Source: Dysidea avara (lineage: Eukaryota; Porifera; Demospongiae; Dictyoceratida; Dysideidae). Taken from it: DNA of 64,000 nt. The position numbers were made by a program, and so were the translations under genes. The notes under the pieces were generated by a model, which did not search any database, was not told the origin of the DNA, and saw only the letters and a program-made list of their open reading frames with translations. Shown here one piece after another: positions 45,267-56,562 of this stretch. The number at the start of each line of letters is the position of its first letter. The first letter of the stretch is position 1. The stretch is from contig NC_089276.1 of the NCBI RefSeq assembly GCF_963678975.1, positions 30,124,472 through 30,188,471 on the forward strand, given 5' to 3'.

Positions 45267-45466
45267 NNNNNNNNNNNNNNNNNNNNNNNNNNNNNNNNNN
45301 NNNNNNNNNNNNNNNNNNNNNNNNNNNNNNNNNNNNNNNNNNNNNNNNNNNNNNNNNNNNNNNNNNNNNNNNNNNNNNNNNNNNNNNNNNNNNNNNNNNN
45401 NNNNNNNNNNNNNNNNNNNNNNNNNNNNNNNNNNNNNNNNNNNNNNNNNNNNNNNNNNNNNNNNNN
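45267..45466. other. Assembly gap (200 N)
   Basis: Exactly 200 N. Sequence left of the gap ends at the position matching 48053, and sequence right of it starts at the position matching 42680. The flanks are therefore two copies of one contig end. Confidence 0.99.
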
Positions 45467-47805
45467 CGATGGCCTGACTAACTTTCTGTGCAATATTGAT
45501 TTTTCTAGTTGTTTCCAGTCTAACAATGTTGAATTTATCTGGTTATATATAAAATCCTCCTTATGCGATGCCATGGCAAAATTTATTCCAAAGATCAAGC
45601 TCAATTCTACTCATCAGCCCAAATATTTCACTCCAGCAATCAGACATCAGATTAACTCTATCAGGTCTCTTAAACGAAGACTTCGCAGATCTCCCTCCTC
45701 CAGTATCAGGAATCGTTTACACACTGCTGAACAGTCACTGTCTGATGAAATCCATAAAGCCAGGTCAGAGTTTGAAAGAAAGTTAATAATTAACTTTGCA
45801 CCAAATAATAACTCCATGGTCTACAAATATATAAGAAGTGTCAAAAAATCCAGCTCTATACCATCCTCTGTCCTTTACAACGGTGCTCCTGCCACTGACA
45901 GTGCTGATAAAGCCTCTCTTTTTAATGAATATTTCTTCTCTGTGTTTACCTCTTCAGACTTCGTACTCCCACCCTACCCTGACAAAATTGACCCATCTGT
46001 CAGATGTCATTTAGTATCAATCCAAATATCTGAACAGGAAGTATATGAAGCACTCGTCTCACTCCATACTGACAAGGCCACTGGTATTGATGGTATTGGC
46101 CCAAGGATTCTCAAACAATATGCTAACATTCTTGCTAAGCCATTGCACCATTTGTTTACAATCAGTTTAAATAGTTGCTCCATACCTTATGAATGGCGCA
46201 TACACACGATTGTTCCTGTACATAAATCTGGTGACAAGACTCAAGTTACTAACTATCGTCCAATTTCTCTACTCTGTATAACATCTAAGGTATTAGAACA
46301 ACTAGTTTACAACAAAACCATTTCTTACATTTCAAGTTTTCTCTCACCTCAGCAGTTTGGCTTCTTAAAAAATCGATCCACAGTGCAACAGTTGCTTCTC
46401 ATGTTGAACACCATACATAGTACTAATGACCAAACTGATGTAGTCTATCTTGACTTCAAAAAGGCTTTTGACAGTGTCCCCCACAAGGAACTGTTATTCA
46501 AACTTCGATCACTTGGAATTTCTGGCAAGCTTTGGTCATGGTTTGAATCATACCTACTTAATCGTTATCAGTGTGTGAAGATTAACAACTCTTTGTCTCA
46601 CCTTCTCCCAGTTCTATCCGGAATCCCACAGGGAAGTATACTTGGCCCACTTCTATTTCTCATATATGTTAATGATATTCCGGACATCATTAAATTTTGT
46701 CTATTGTTTCTATTTGCAGACGATACCAAATGCATCAAAACTATCTCCTCACCACTAGATTCACTTAAACTTCAAGAAGACTTAAATAATTTAAACTTTT
46801 GGAGTACCCACTGGAATCTTCTATTCGGTCTATCAAAAATCTTTCTGCTATCCTTTAAAAGGAAATCTCCAACATCTTACAATATCGGCACCTCCCAGAT
46901 TTCTTGTGTTGATACATACAAAGATCTAGGAATTATGTTATCAAGCGACCTGTCATGGGATGCTCACTATAACCACATTATCTCCAAATCCTATCAGGTA
47001 CTTGGACTTCTAAGAAGATCTTTCTCCCTACAAAATTATGTCCAAGCCAAATCTCGACTATATACCTCTCTTGTTAGATCCCAATTTTTCTACTGCTCGG
47101 TCATCTGGAAACCCCACCTAATTAAGCACATTCAGCAACTCGAACGTGTTCAGAGGCGTGCAACTAAATACATTCTAAATGATTACTCTACTGACTACAA
47201 GTCTCGTCTTATTAATCTCCATATGCTACCCCTGATGTACATTCTTGATGTAAATGATGTGATGTTCTTTCTTAAAAATCTCCACAACCCCCACAATGGA
47301 TTTGACATCAATAATTTCATTAAATTTGCAACTGGTCACACACGTCTAGCTTCTGGAAACAAGCTACTCCAAACAAGATCACCTGACAATTCCACTAGTA
47401 ACTTTTATTTTAACCGGCTTCCTCGCATCTGGAATGCCCTTCCCATTATCAACTACCAGGACAATCCACTCAAGATAAAGGCCAAACTTTTAGATTATCT
47501 GTGGAATCATTTCACTGCCAATTTCACCTCCAACAACACCTGCTCTTTTTCATTTCTATGTCCATGCTCAAAGTGTTCAAAGATCCCTCACCAACCTAAC
47601 TTCAACTCCCTTTAACTGTTAACTTCCCCCCCTTTTAAGTAATCTTAGACTAGTAAGTAAACTTTGTAGCTAATCACTGCTACAATTTAGCTTCCGGCCA
47701 CTGACACAGGATGTCAGTGGACCATCAGTGTGCTGCCATATGTCCCAATTGTATCATACCAACATCTGCAACTTGTATGTATGTAGGTATATGTACACTG
47801 TAAAG

Positions 47806-47838
<33 letters not shown>

Positions 47839-48053
47839 GAAATGAAAATTCCGATTATCAAAAAACACAATCGAAATTTCCATTCGTGTAGAGTTACGAA
47901 GGGTAGATATTTTAAACTAGACTAATTCCAGTTGGGTTATGTAATATTTCTGCTGGATTTTCGTGGAATCAATGAAACAAAATAAGCAGTAAGTGGTGTT
48001 GATGGTTGCGCCCAATTGGCGTGCTCTGACATTTTCAAGAAACTGAAGAAAGG
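45467..48053 (+). repeat. Second copy of 42680-45266, probably an assembly duplication
   Basis: Constant offset of 2787 bases. The 680-residue ORF at 45573-47615 is identical to 42786-44828, and the 3' UTR and foldback arm start are identical too. The repeat ends exactly at the gap on one side. A genuine tandem duplication would have to end at both gap edges by chance. Confidence 0.9.
45573..47615 (+). CDS. Duplicate listing of the LINE reverse transcriptase
   Basis: Protein identical to residues encoded at 42786-44828, including 'FADDTKC' and the C-terminal 'LCPCSKCSK'. Likely the same locus assembled twice across the 200-N gap; do not count it as an independent gene copy. Confidence 0.8.
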   Translation: MAKFIPKIKLNSTHQPKYFTPAIRHQINSIRSLKRRLRRSPSSSIRNRLHTAEQSLSDEIHKARSEFERKLIINFAPNNNSMVYKYIRSVKKSSSIPSSVLYNGAPATDSADKASLFNEYFFSVFTSSDFVLPPYPDKIDPSVRCHLVSIQISEQEVYEALVSLHTDKATGIDGIGPRILKQYANILAKPLHHLFTISLNSCSIPYEWRIHTIVPVHKSGDKTQVTNYRPISLLCITSKVLEQLVYNKTISYISSFLSPQQFGFLKNRSTVQQLLLMLNTIHSTNDQTDVVYLDFKKAFDSVPHKELLFKLRSLGISGKLWSWFESYLLNRYQCVKINNSLSHLLPVLSGIPQGSILGPLLFLIYVNDIPDIIKFCLLFLFADDTKCIKTISSPLDSLKLQEDLNNLNFWSTHWNLLFGLSKIFLLSFKRKSPTSYNIGTSQISCVDTYKDLGIMLSSDLSWDAHYNHIISKSYQVLGLLRRSFSLQNYVQAKSRLYTSLVRSQFFYCSVIWKPHLIKHIQQLERVQRRATKYILNDYSTDYKSRLINLHMLPLMYILDVNDVMFFLKNLHNPHNGFDINNFIKFATGHTRLASGNKLLQTRSPDNSTSNFYFNRLPRIWNALPIINYQDNPLKIKAKLLDYLWNHFTANFTSNNTCSFSFLCPCSKCSKIPHQPNFNSL

Positions 48054-48961
48054 TGCCTACACAGACGAAGGTGATTGAAATGTCCAGCAAGGATGCAGAG
48101 AGGTAAACCAGCATGTTTGACTTGTAAAACTTCCTAAAACTGATGACAAATGGTGAGATGGGCATTTTGATGGATTTTGGCCTCGATAAGAGAGCCGCCA
48201 GTGCCACCCTATGGACGAATATAACTGAACAAGGATTCAGCATGACTTTAGAGAGGCAAAGCATCACGTTTGATGTGCAAGATTTCTTTAATGCAGTGTA
48301 AATTGGTCGATATCGGCAAAATTCGTGGATATCGGCATTTGTCGGTTTTTGAGGTCGCTAGAAGAGCTGCCAGACCAACCCTATAAATGAAAGCTACTGG
48401 CTATGGATCTAGTAAGCTTTTGAGAAGTAAACTAGCACATCTGGCTAGCAAAGGTTCTCGTCAGTGAATAAAATCGGCATTTTAGACGAATTTTTGACAC
48501 CCGTCAAGCTCTGCCAGATGGCAAACAATTTTGGAATTCCATGATATTTGGTGTGGTAGTAGTTGGACCCATGCCAGACCAGTTTGACCTGGGAGGGTTA
48601 CTTTGGCATCGCTACTGTGTGCTTCAGTGGCATCGAAACTTTTTTCGAGTCCGAAATTTCATTTTCGCGATGCTGCGGCTGGAAATCGCTCCAGACAATG
48701 CAGCCACTGATGGTTTTAATTTACAGTACAGTTAGTAAGAAAGGTTGAGAGTGCATATTATAGCTTTAAAAGACATTTACTTGAAGATATAGCAAAAAAT
48801 CTCGTAATTTGTAAGCATATTCGCCGATTTGCACGACAAGACGTTAATGAAAAATAACACCAATCTGGCGTTTTCTAAGTGGTACCTAGCCTAGCATTTG
48901 TGGGTGGTTTGGTAGTTGATTCTCGGAGGTCGAAATTTCACGTTGCGGACCCTACCTAAAG

Positions 48962-49616
48962 CGTATCAGTTGCTGAAAGAAAGGCCACTAAGACTCAACA
49001 TCCGATCAGGGTCGCCAGGCTATCCTCCACGCGATCACGTGCCACATAAGTTTTTCCAGCCAAAATATTGGCTAGCCAATCAGAATCGAGGAGTTGCACA
49101 ATCGCATGAATGTATTGGAATTAGACGAATAAGCAGACTATTTTAAGCCGTTTATTAGAAGTTACTCGCCTACACTATTCAAGACGTAAGTTGTCAAGTT
49201 GTTTTTTCCGGTTTCACCTTGTGAATCGTGACTCGATGTTTCACCAGAAATGATACGCTATCCTCTACTAATACGATAAATGAAGAAATCACATTAAGTA
49301 AACGCCCTAATTTGAGTTTGGTAGTTAAGCTAGTTAGAATTTTGTATTTAATATATTTAATTTTACTTAATTGTAGTTTTACTTTATTCCTAGCCATTTT
49401 GGAATGGTATTTTAGTGTTTTAAAACGATTACGCAACTCCTCGATTCTGATTGGCTGGATCACACTTCCGGGCCCAAGAAACTCAAGCATTGTCACCAGA
49501 CGGTGTTTGCGCATTAGCGCGAGCCCGGCTGGGCACGAGACTAGCCAGTACAGTGGTTCACCAATATGGTGGACGCGTAGGCGACACTTTAAATTACGTA
49601 ATGAAGATCACGTGTT
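48962..49616. repeat. Foldback with CCAATCAGAATCGAGGAGTT arms
   Basis: Bases 49072-49100 pair with 49432-49462. The sequence between is AT-rich. The ORFs here are not convincing genes. Bases outside the arms are unassigned. Confidence 0.6.
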
Positions 49617-50543
49617 GAAAATGCTCTATAGGGTGACTTGCTTCTTGCTGAACTGTCTATAAGATTAACTGTTTGCAGCTGAGCTCCCTACAGAATAAAT
49701 GTAATAGAATTCCATAATGGAGTAAATAAATTAGCTGAATGCTCTATTACGGTGACTGTTAATTCTATTAGAGTATCTCGACCTCACATTTGTTGCACAA
49801 AGTTGGCTTTCGAATTATAAATCAGTGGTTTGTAAACCGATCCTTCTGTACTACTGCAAGGACTTTCTATGAAGATTATTCCAGCTATACACCGATTTTC
49901 AGCTCATTGCTCCAAGCGGTTTGCCTAGTAGGAGTAAAAACTAATACTTATTATTCATAAAAATCGATCGCGTAATTGTGACACAGGTTGGGATTTGTGT
50001 CATATCTCCGTGGTATTTATCTCGATTCCTTTCAAACCACCAAAAGGTACTCCTCCATTTACATAGCAACTTTCAACTCATTCCATGAAGCGGTTTACCC
50101 TGTAGGCGTGACAACAAATCGATCTTGTTTTACGCGAATAATCGGTCATAACTCCTGAACCATTCATCGGATTTGCACCAAATTAGATGCTAGGATTCGC
50201 CTTTGGACTCCCTTTCTGTGTGCCAAATTACAAGGCGATCGGTGCACGCGTTTGCGTTTTATAGCAATTTTTGCAAGTGTTCGAAAACACGAAGAAAAAA
50301 AATCGAAACTTTGGCAGCTCGTATCTCGGCAATGGCTAGAGCGATTTCCTTCCAATTTAGTATGTAGACTCCCCTGGCTGGCGGGCAACCGTGTAGCAAA
50401 TTTGGTTCCAATCGAATAAGGGATCACCGAGATACAAAAGTGTGAAATGACGCTTTCTTTCTTCCTGTCAATATACCCACGGTGTGCGCGCCGGATTCTT
50501 GGGCCGCACGACACACTATCGTGTGTCTTGATATTATCTATGG
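49617..50543 (+). repeat. Composite element copy 4 (few minisatellite units, full tail)
   Basis: Two to three degraded minisatellite units (49622-49695), the motif cluster at 49740-49792, then the full conserved tail matching 29530-30036, 31100-31581 and 33026-33350, ending in the GACACACTATCGTGTGTC hairpin at 50509-50526. No foldback module is present at its left. Confidence 0.8.
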
Positions 50544-50807
50544 TAGCGAGCTAGAGTAAGCCACCAATGTTCGACCACCATAGGTTCGGACGCAATTTTT
50601 CTTTAAACCTGCAAAGAAAATTTCTGCTCTTGCTATACCTTTGGAGAGGTCTAGGCCATAAACTCTTGCATGCAAAATTTCAGACCTGCACCTTTCTTAG
50701 TCTGGCTGCAGGAGCTACAAAAGTGACCTGTCCGAATGTTCTCAATTCTCGGACAAAAATATGTATTATCGGTCGAGTGGCACTGCTCATAATGCTTGAA
50801 GCTGATC

Positions 50808-51773
50808 AGAGAGAGAATAAACGTCTTAATGATTAAGACAAAATATACATTACAAGCATACAGGGGCCTAGACATGCACAGGGTACCATGTGCTGATGGA
50901 TCAGTACAGGAGCCCTGGCAAGACTTACATTAACTAAAGGTAAATTAAATTACAATACACAAAAAAAACTAAAAAAAACTATATCTACATATATGTAATA
51001 CTTAAAGTTTACCTAAGGTGGTCTAAAAGATCCCAGCCTGGGGAGGCTCTAGAATTAAAAATTCTGTAAGAACAGGACACAGCAATGTGAGCTGCCTGCT
51101 CAAACAAGGATCTTATGATTTTCTTTGGCACTTCACAAGCAGTAGCCATTTGAGCAATTGTTTCTGACAAAAAGTGGCCTAAACAACCAATTTCAATTGG
51201 AACAAGATTGACAGTTAACCCAGAAAGCTGGAGGTCATATTGCAAGGAACTATATCGATCTTCCTTTCTAGCTCTAGCAGCAAGAAGATGTTGCTGGGTA
51301 TTAGTTGGTACTGTCAATTCGAACAAACAAATGGAATCATTAGAAACCAATACCAAGTCAGGCCTGCTGAGGGTGGAGGAAAGATTGGTTGGGATGGTAC
51401 TAGGGGGGCTGGAACTAGCTAGATAACCTGGAAGGTCAGCGTAAAGTTTAAATGTTTCAGGTAAATGCTGTTGGAGCCCATGAACAAGGACCTGTAAAAC
51501 TGAATCATGTCTCCAGGTATACCTGCCTTGATCTAGAGCAGCAGGACAGCCAGTCAAAATATGGTTTGTTGTGGGTTGAGGAGCTTGACAAAGAGCACAT
51601 CTAGGATCAGTAATGATGTTCCATCTGGCCAGGTTCATAGGGGTTGGTAGAGTGTCACAACCAGCAAGTAGCAGGAAGGACAGCTGTTTTTCAGGGAGGC
51701 CATACATCAATCTCTTCCACAGAGGGAAAGCTTGCTCCAGAGTTACAATATCTAAAAATTTATTTTGAACAGT
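50808..51773 (-). mobile_element. R2-type (REL-endonuclease) LINE 3' fragment
   Basis: Inserted between GCTGATCA and AGTCTTTCTG of the foldback; copies 1 and 2 show the uninterrupted GCTGATCAAGTCTTTCTG. No target duplication is present. The minus-strand ORF is followed by a ~200-bp 3' UTR finishing at GAGAGA next to the target. 5'-truncated. Confidence 0.8.
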
Positions 51774-51803
51774 AGTCTTTCTGTGCTTGATATGAAAGAG
51801 CAA
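51009..51803 (-). pseudogene. R2/Hero-like LINE C-terminus: CCHC zinc finger and restriction-like endonuclease
   Basis: A 264-residue frame whose first ~10 residues come from the flanking repeat. It holds the C-terminal part of a REL-endonuclease LINE: a zinc knuckle C69-x2-C72-x8-H81-x4-C86 ('CALCQAPQPTTNHILTGC'), 'RYTWRHDSVL' (R-H-D at 98-100, typical of the clade), and the PD-(D/E)XK-type nuclease signature 'SRPDLVLV' (D149) and 'CLFELTVP' (E162), followed by K180 and 'RYSSLQYDL'. In intact relatives this domain nicks target DNA to prime reverse transcription. The RT itself is absent, so the copy cannot move. The uninterrupted frame suggests a recent insertion. Assignment to R2/R4/Hero-like groups is from motifs only. 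Confidence 0.82.
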
Positions 51804-52049
51804 CCCTTATACTCTCCAAATATATGCAGATATTTGGCTTAGTCCTTATTGGCTGTGAATTACAAAGCTCCAAAGTCACCTCTGTCGTGCAATCTTAAAT
51901 TCGGCCACACGTGAAGCTCGTGCAAATCAAATAGTTACCCATATCGAATTCAAAGCTATTTTATGAAGATTGAGAGCATCAGCTACCTTTCAGTAATAAA
52001 TAGACACATGCAGAAGACCGCACCTTGATTTATTCCCAAATAGCTACAT

Positions 52050-52416
52050 CAGCGGCGGAGGAAGTAGTTGATATGAGGGGGGGCTGGGCTGACCCAGACT
52101 TATTTCTATAGTTTGGTAAGGTGAGACCAAAAAAAAAAAAAAAAAGTCGCAACCAACTGACAAGAGCTTTCCACCTCACCAGCTACCATTTCTAGCTGAT
52201 AAACTACATAAAAATCCTTTCATAGCTCGCTACACACTGACTACTTTATTAGAGTGACTGCTCTATTAGAGTATCTCGATCTTTATCACGGTTTTCAGCC
52301 CCACTCCAAGAAAGATAATTTCGGTGTGATATCATTCTGAGGGGGGGCTAAGCCCCCCCTCAGCAAACCAAGGGGGGGCTTTATCCCCCTAGCCCCCCCC
52401 CTTTCCGCCGCCTATG
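52050..52416. mobile_element. hAT MITE, 8-bp duplication AGCTACAT
   Basis: The ends are CAGCGGCGGAGGAAG and the complement of CATAGGCGGCGGAAAG. AGCTACAT lies at 52042-52049 and 52417-52424. The empty site is seen in copy 1 of the host foldback near 3380. Carries the A-tract module (52124-52195) and the motif cluster (52231-52293). Confidence 0.92.
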
Positions 52417-53016
52417 AGCTACATTGCATTTATGCTTCTTTGGCAGTAGCAGCCTAGCTACTGCACCCAGCACACATATACACAATCCAAATCCACTTAA
52501 TGGGGTTTTGACTAACCCTTGTCTTAAAAATATCAAAATTTTCTCTCCAAACTGTCCAGGACATTAGTCAGATCAAAACACTCTAATAGAACAGTCACCT
52601 ATTTTACAATTGGAGCAGTCAGAAAATTTGAGGGCCACGCCCAGGAATATTTACTTCCATAAGACTATTATATCTGAATTTTGTTGATTACAATGCTTAA
52701 AACCTGATTGCATGTGTAATAAATTGGCTGATCATTATATTAGAGTAATTGACTACTCTATTAGAGTATTTCGATCTGGCTAATGTCCTGGACATTTTGA
52801 AGAGAAACCTTTTGACATTTTTAAGACAGGGGATAGTCAAAACCCCATTTAAGTGGATTTGGATTGTGTATGTGTGTGCTGGGTGCAGTAGCTAGGCTGC
52901 TACTGTCAGAGAAGCATAAATGCAATGTAGTTATTGGACAAAAATCAAGGTGCGGTCATCGTGCATGTGTCGATTTACTACTGAATGGTAGCTGATGCTC
53001 TCAATATTCATAAAAA

Positions 53017-53289
53017 TAGCTGTTCTAAAGACCGAATCCAATAAATAGAGAATATTGATATTTTATTGACGACAATATCAGTAATTAGAAGTAACAAAAA
53101 AATAGTCAATTTAGTCCAATCTTCTGCTAGCTGCTGTATCTTCAGCCTGGCTGTACTGAGTCCTATCCTCTATTCTGCAACAACAAAAGCCTTTTACTCA
53201 AAGAACTATTCAAACAACACTCTTACCACTGGCTATAGACAGACTGAATTCCTGCTAAAAAGGTCCTTTTATCCTATCTGTTGACCTGT
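53017..53289. other. No gene recognised
   Basis: Short unassigned stretch between the foldback and the next MITE. Confidence 0.4.
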
Positions 53290-53297
53290 CATATGAC

Positions 53298-53652
53298 CAG
53301 GGCCGCCCAGAGAAATTAAGGGGCCCAGGGCAAAGAGTTAAAGTGGGGCCCTTGACCCAAGTTGTAAGGTGAAGACCAAAAAAAAAAAAAAAAAAAAAGG
53401 TCACAACCTGCTGGCAATGACAATAACTACCCATCACCAACCATACCTCCTTACCTATAAGCTTGCTACACTGCTCCTCTGAAGAATACTGTGACTGCTC
53501 TATTAGAGTATTTAGATCTGACTGCTCTATTAGAGTATATCGATTTTTTAAACAGGTATTCAGGGGGCCCTTCATGGGGCCTCCTGGGGCCCCTTTCAGG
53601 CTGGGGCCCAGGGCAAAATGCCCCAGTTGCCCCTCCCCTGTGGGCGGCCCTG
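53298..53652. mobile_element. hAT MITE, perfect 8-bp duplication CATATGAC
   Basis: The ends are CAGGGCCGCCCAGAG and the complement of CAGGGCCGCCCACAG. CATATGAC lies at 53290-53297 and 53653-53660. Contains the A-tract module (53370-53450) and two iteron-like units (53491-53547). Confidence 0.92.
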
Positions 53653-53896
53653 CATATGACATCACTTTTGTAGATTCTAGGTCATTTTATAAGGTTTCAT
53701 CTACACACGTTGATGACTCAGTTTCTGTAAACAAATTAATGTTACCCTTTTCTTGATCCTCCCCCTCATTGTCATGATCCACATGACAAGTTTTTAGGTT
53801 AAATTACAACTTTAAAGTTAATTGACACATACAGGATTTATCGATAAATGTTCCATAATTTTGGTCACTTTAGTACTTACGTATATGTAAATATTC

Positions 53897-56562
53897 TTAA
53901 TCCAGCTCTAGTGGGCAGACCTTTACAATAGGCCTTATGTACTGTTTGTCTTCAACCTGTAGCTTGAGTGATCGAACATGCTGGTCTTTACTACGATACA
54001 CTTCCAATACTCTTCCAAGAGGCCACTGACCACGAGGGGTATCTGAGGACAATAGCAACACTGTATCTCCAGGCTTGACATCTGCTTTTAACCTGAACCA
54101 CTTCTGTCTAGGACTTAAGCTGGGTATCCACTCTTGGAGCCACCTATTCCAAAAATGTCTCACTAATTCTTGTATCCGCCGCCAACGTTTCTTAGGATTA
54201 AATCCCACTTCATCGATTACCTCTGGAGCAAATTGCCCTCCAACTTGGCCTTGTAAGAAATGGTTTGGCGTGAGGGGAATGTTGTCCTTAACACTGGCTG
54301 ACTGATAGGTCAGTGGTCGTGAATTGATTAGTGCTTCTGCTCCACAAAATGCTGTCATCAGCTCTTCATCATTTACCTCAGCATTTTTCAAAATTGCTGT
54401 GATGGCTCTCTTTGCTGATTTTATCATAATTTCAAAGACACCTCCAAAATGTGGAGCGTAAGGTAGATTAAATGTCCACTTAATTCCCTTATCAGCTACA
54501 GCTGCTTTAGTTTTTGGATCTTTGTACAACTCACACAATTCCTTATTAGCTGCCACAAAATTTATTCCATTATCCGACAGCATTTCCTCTGGGATACCTC
54601 TTTTATTAATCATTCTGCTTAAAGCATTTACAAAAGAGTCCACATCTAAACCATATGCCATTTCTAAATATATGGCTCTGGAAGCCAAACAAGTAAACAA
54701 ACACAAATACTTCTTTTGTCGTAGCCTTCCTCTTCCTTGCATTGTCATGAATGGTCCCCCAAAATCAACAACTGTCTTAGTAAAGGCTCGTAACGATGTA
54801 GTAAGTCTGTTTTGTGGTAACGGTGCCACAATCTGTTGAGCTACCTTAACTTTTCTCCTTTTACAAATGGCACACTCTCTTTCCCACTCTATAATTTCTT
54901 CTCGTGCAGAAATGATCCAAAATCTAGTGGACAATAAAGATAAAGTTTGATTTGTACCAGCACAATGATTCCCTAGTTCATGATGGTGCTTGACTATGAG
55001 CTCCATTACCCAATTCTTGCGAGGCAGAATTATGGGATACCTTATATCATATGGAAGGAACTCTGAATATGTCAATCGTCCATCTGACCTCATCACACCT
55101 TCACTATCCAGTTTTGGGCAGAGTCCTAGTAACTTGCTGCTTGTGGGCAATTGTTTATGATTCGCCAAAGACAAATATTCTTCCTTAAACACTTTCCTTT
55201 GCATCTCTTTGATTATGCAATGCTCAGCATCCGACATCTCTTCTGCACTTAACTCTACTTGATCTAACTTACTCTCTTTTCTACAGTTGTTTATAAATCT
55301 CAAAATCCAAGACACAACTCTAGTCAGCCTTCTCCAACTTGAGAATCTGTTTGGCTGTAGCCTCCCAGTGCACACACCATCATTCAATAGTGTAGCAGTA
55401 GATGATAAATGCGTAGCAATACATGTACTTGGATTCTTACGTATAACATATCTTCTCTTCAATTCTGTCGTATCATTATCTGAATTGAATATCATGTTAA
55501 GCTGCGGCCAATTGCTCTGACTGTCGGACAAAAATGCTGGTCCTTCCCACCAGGCTCTCAACTCTGATATCTCTTCCAATGTAGTACCTTTTGTTAAATA
55601 GTCAGCAGGATTTTCTTTCATGGGTACATATCTCCACTTATCTGGACTAACAGATGCTTGAATTTCTCCAATCCTGTTTGCTACAAATGGCTTAAATTGT
55701 CGGCTGTGCCCTTTTATCCACCACAACACACTGGTACTGTCTGTCCAGAACGTTATAAACTGTTTGTCAATATTCAATGCTTCTGCCACAGATAAAGCCA
55801 ATCTCTTCCTTGTCACTGCCCACATTAATTCTAAACGGGGAATGCTTGTTGACTGTAAAGGAGCTACTTTGGTTTTAGATGTTACAAATGAGACCGATAC
55901 CTTTCCATCACTGTATTCTGATTTCATGTAAACAACTGCTCCATAAGCATCCTGAGATGCATCAACAAACACATGTAATGAAACAGATACAGCATTTCTA
56001 CTTAACTGAAGGCTTCTAGGAACCTTGATCTTAGTCAACATAGTTAACTCACTAAACCATGATATCACCTTGGATGACAACTCATCAGGTAGGGTGTCGT
56101 CCCAATCTAAACCACAAATCCAAATTTCCTGCATCAAAATCTTGGCTCTGATAATATATGGAGACAAAAATCCTAGGGGATCAAAAAGGGTCGCTATTAA
56201 CTTTAGAAAACTTCTTTTAGTTGGTATAATTACCCTGTCATTGACCTGTGACTTAAAAGTAAACACATCATCATTAGCTAGCTACAAAATACTCAAAGTT
56301 TTTACTGGTAAAGATTTATCACTGTCCAAATTCATTTCAGATGCTCTGCACTGTGTAGGAATACTTTCCAACACCTTCGGAGAATTTGACAACCATTTGT
56401 GAGTGTGTATGCCTGCCTTATCCCACAATTCAGACAATTCCTTATAAACCTCAATCCCTTGTGTTTCACTAGTTACTGAGTCCATACTATCATCCATGTA
56501 TGTTGATTTTAATATAACTTCTGCCGTTCTAGGATACTGTTTTTCATAAGGTTGTATACAAT
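53897..56562 (-). pseudogene. BEL/Pao retrotransposon pol: RT end, RNase H, integrase
   Basis: Minus-strand frame. The 5' part (56283-56562) holds the end of the RT domain with 'STYMDDSMDS' (the Y-x-DD box) and 'LSNSPKVLESIP'. One in-frame stop (TAG, 56281-56283) separates it from a 789-residue ORF (53897-56266). That ORF has 'LIATLFDPLGFLSPY' (Pao signature), RNase H acidic residues ('FVDASQDAYG', 'RLELM', 'WTDSTSVL'), and an integrase zinc-binding region ('HHHELGNH...CAICKRR'). The integrase core follows ('VDFGGPF', 'LSDNGINF', 'FGGVFEIMIKSAK' for D, D, E), then the C-terminal 'PGDTVLLLSSDTPRGQWPLGRV' domain. The gag, protease and most of RT are missing, cut at the 15-bp minisatellite at 56563. 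No LTR was found on either side. Dead, but only lightly mutated. Confidence 0.92.

Larger units (their letters stand above)
41369..48954. mobile_element. Giant foldback element with a LINE in its loop
   Basis: The left arm 41369-42418 is the near-perfect reverse complement of 47922-48954. The ends are TAGGGTCCGCAACGTG and its complement. CCTAAAG is duplicated at 41362-41368 and 48955-48961 (7 bp). A ~90-residue open stretch differs at only a few positions between arms, implying roughly 98% arm identity. I assign no coding function to the arms. The loop is occupied by a LINE, shown twice because of the gap artefact. The class is uncertain because a 7-bp duplication is unusual. Confidence 0.85.
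50552..53016. mobile_element. Second copy of the TAGAGTAAGCC foldback, doubly interrupted
   Basis: Matches 2855-3990: left arm 50552-50807, 51774-52049 and 52425-52600, right inner arm 52735-53016. The outer right arm is lost. It is interrupted by an R2-like LINE fragment (50808-51773) and a hAT MITE (52050-52416); copy 1 provides both empty sites. Confidence 0.85.

Noticed and set aside
45229-45604. ORFs reading through the N gap
   Set aside because: Composed of unknown bases; an artefact of the gap.
49194-49662. ORFs of 106 and 144 residues on opposite strands
   Set aside because: Overlapping frames in AT-rich foldback sequence with no recognisable motifs.
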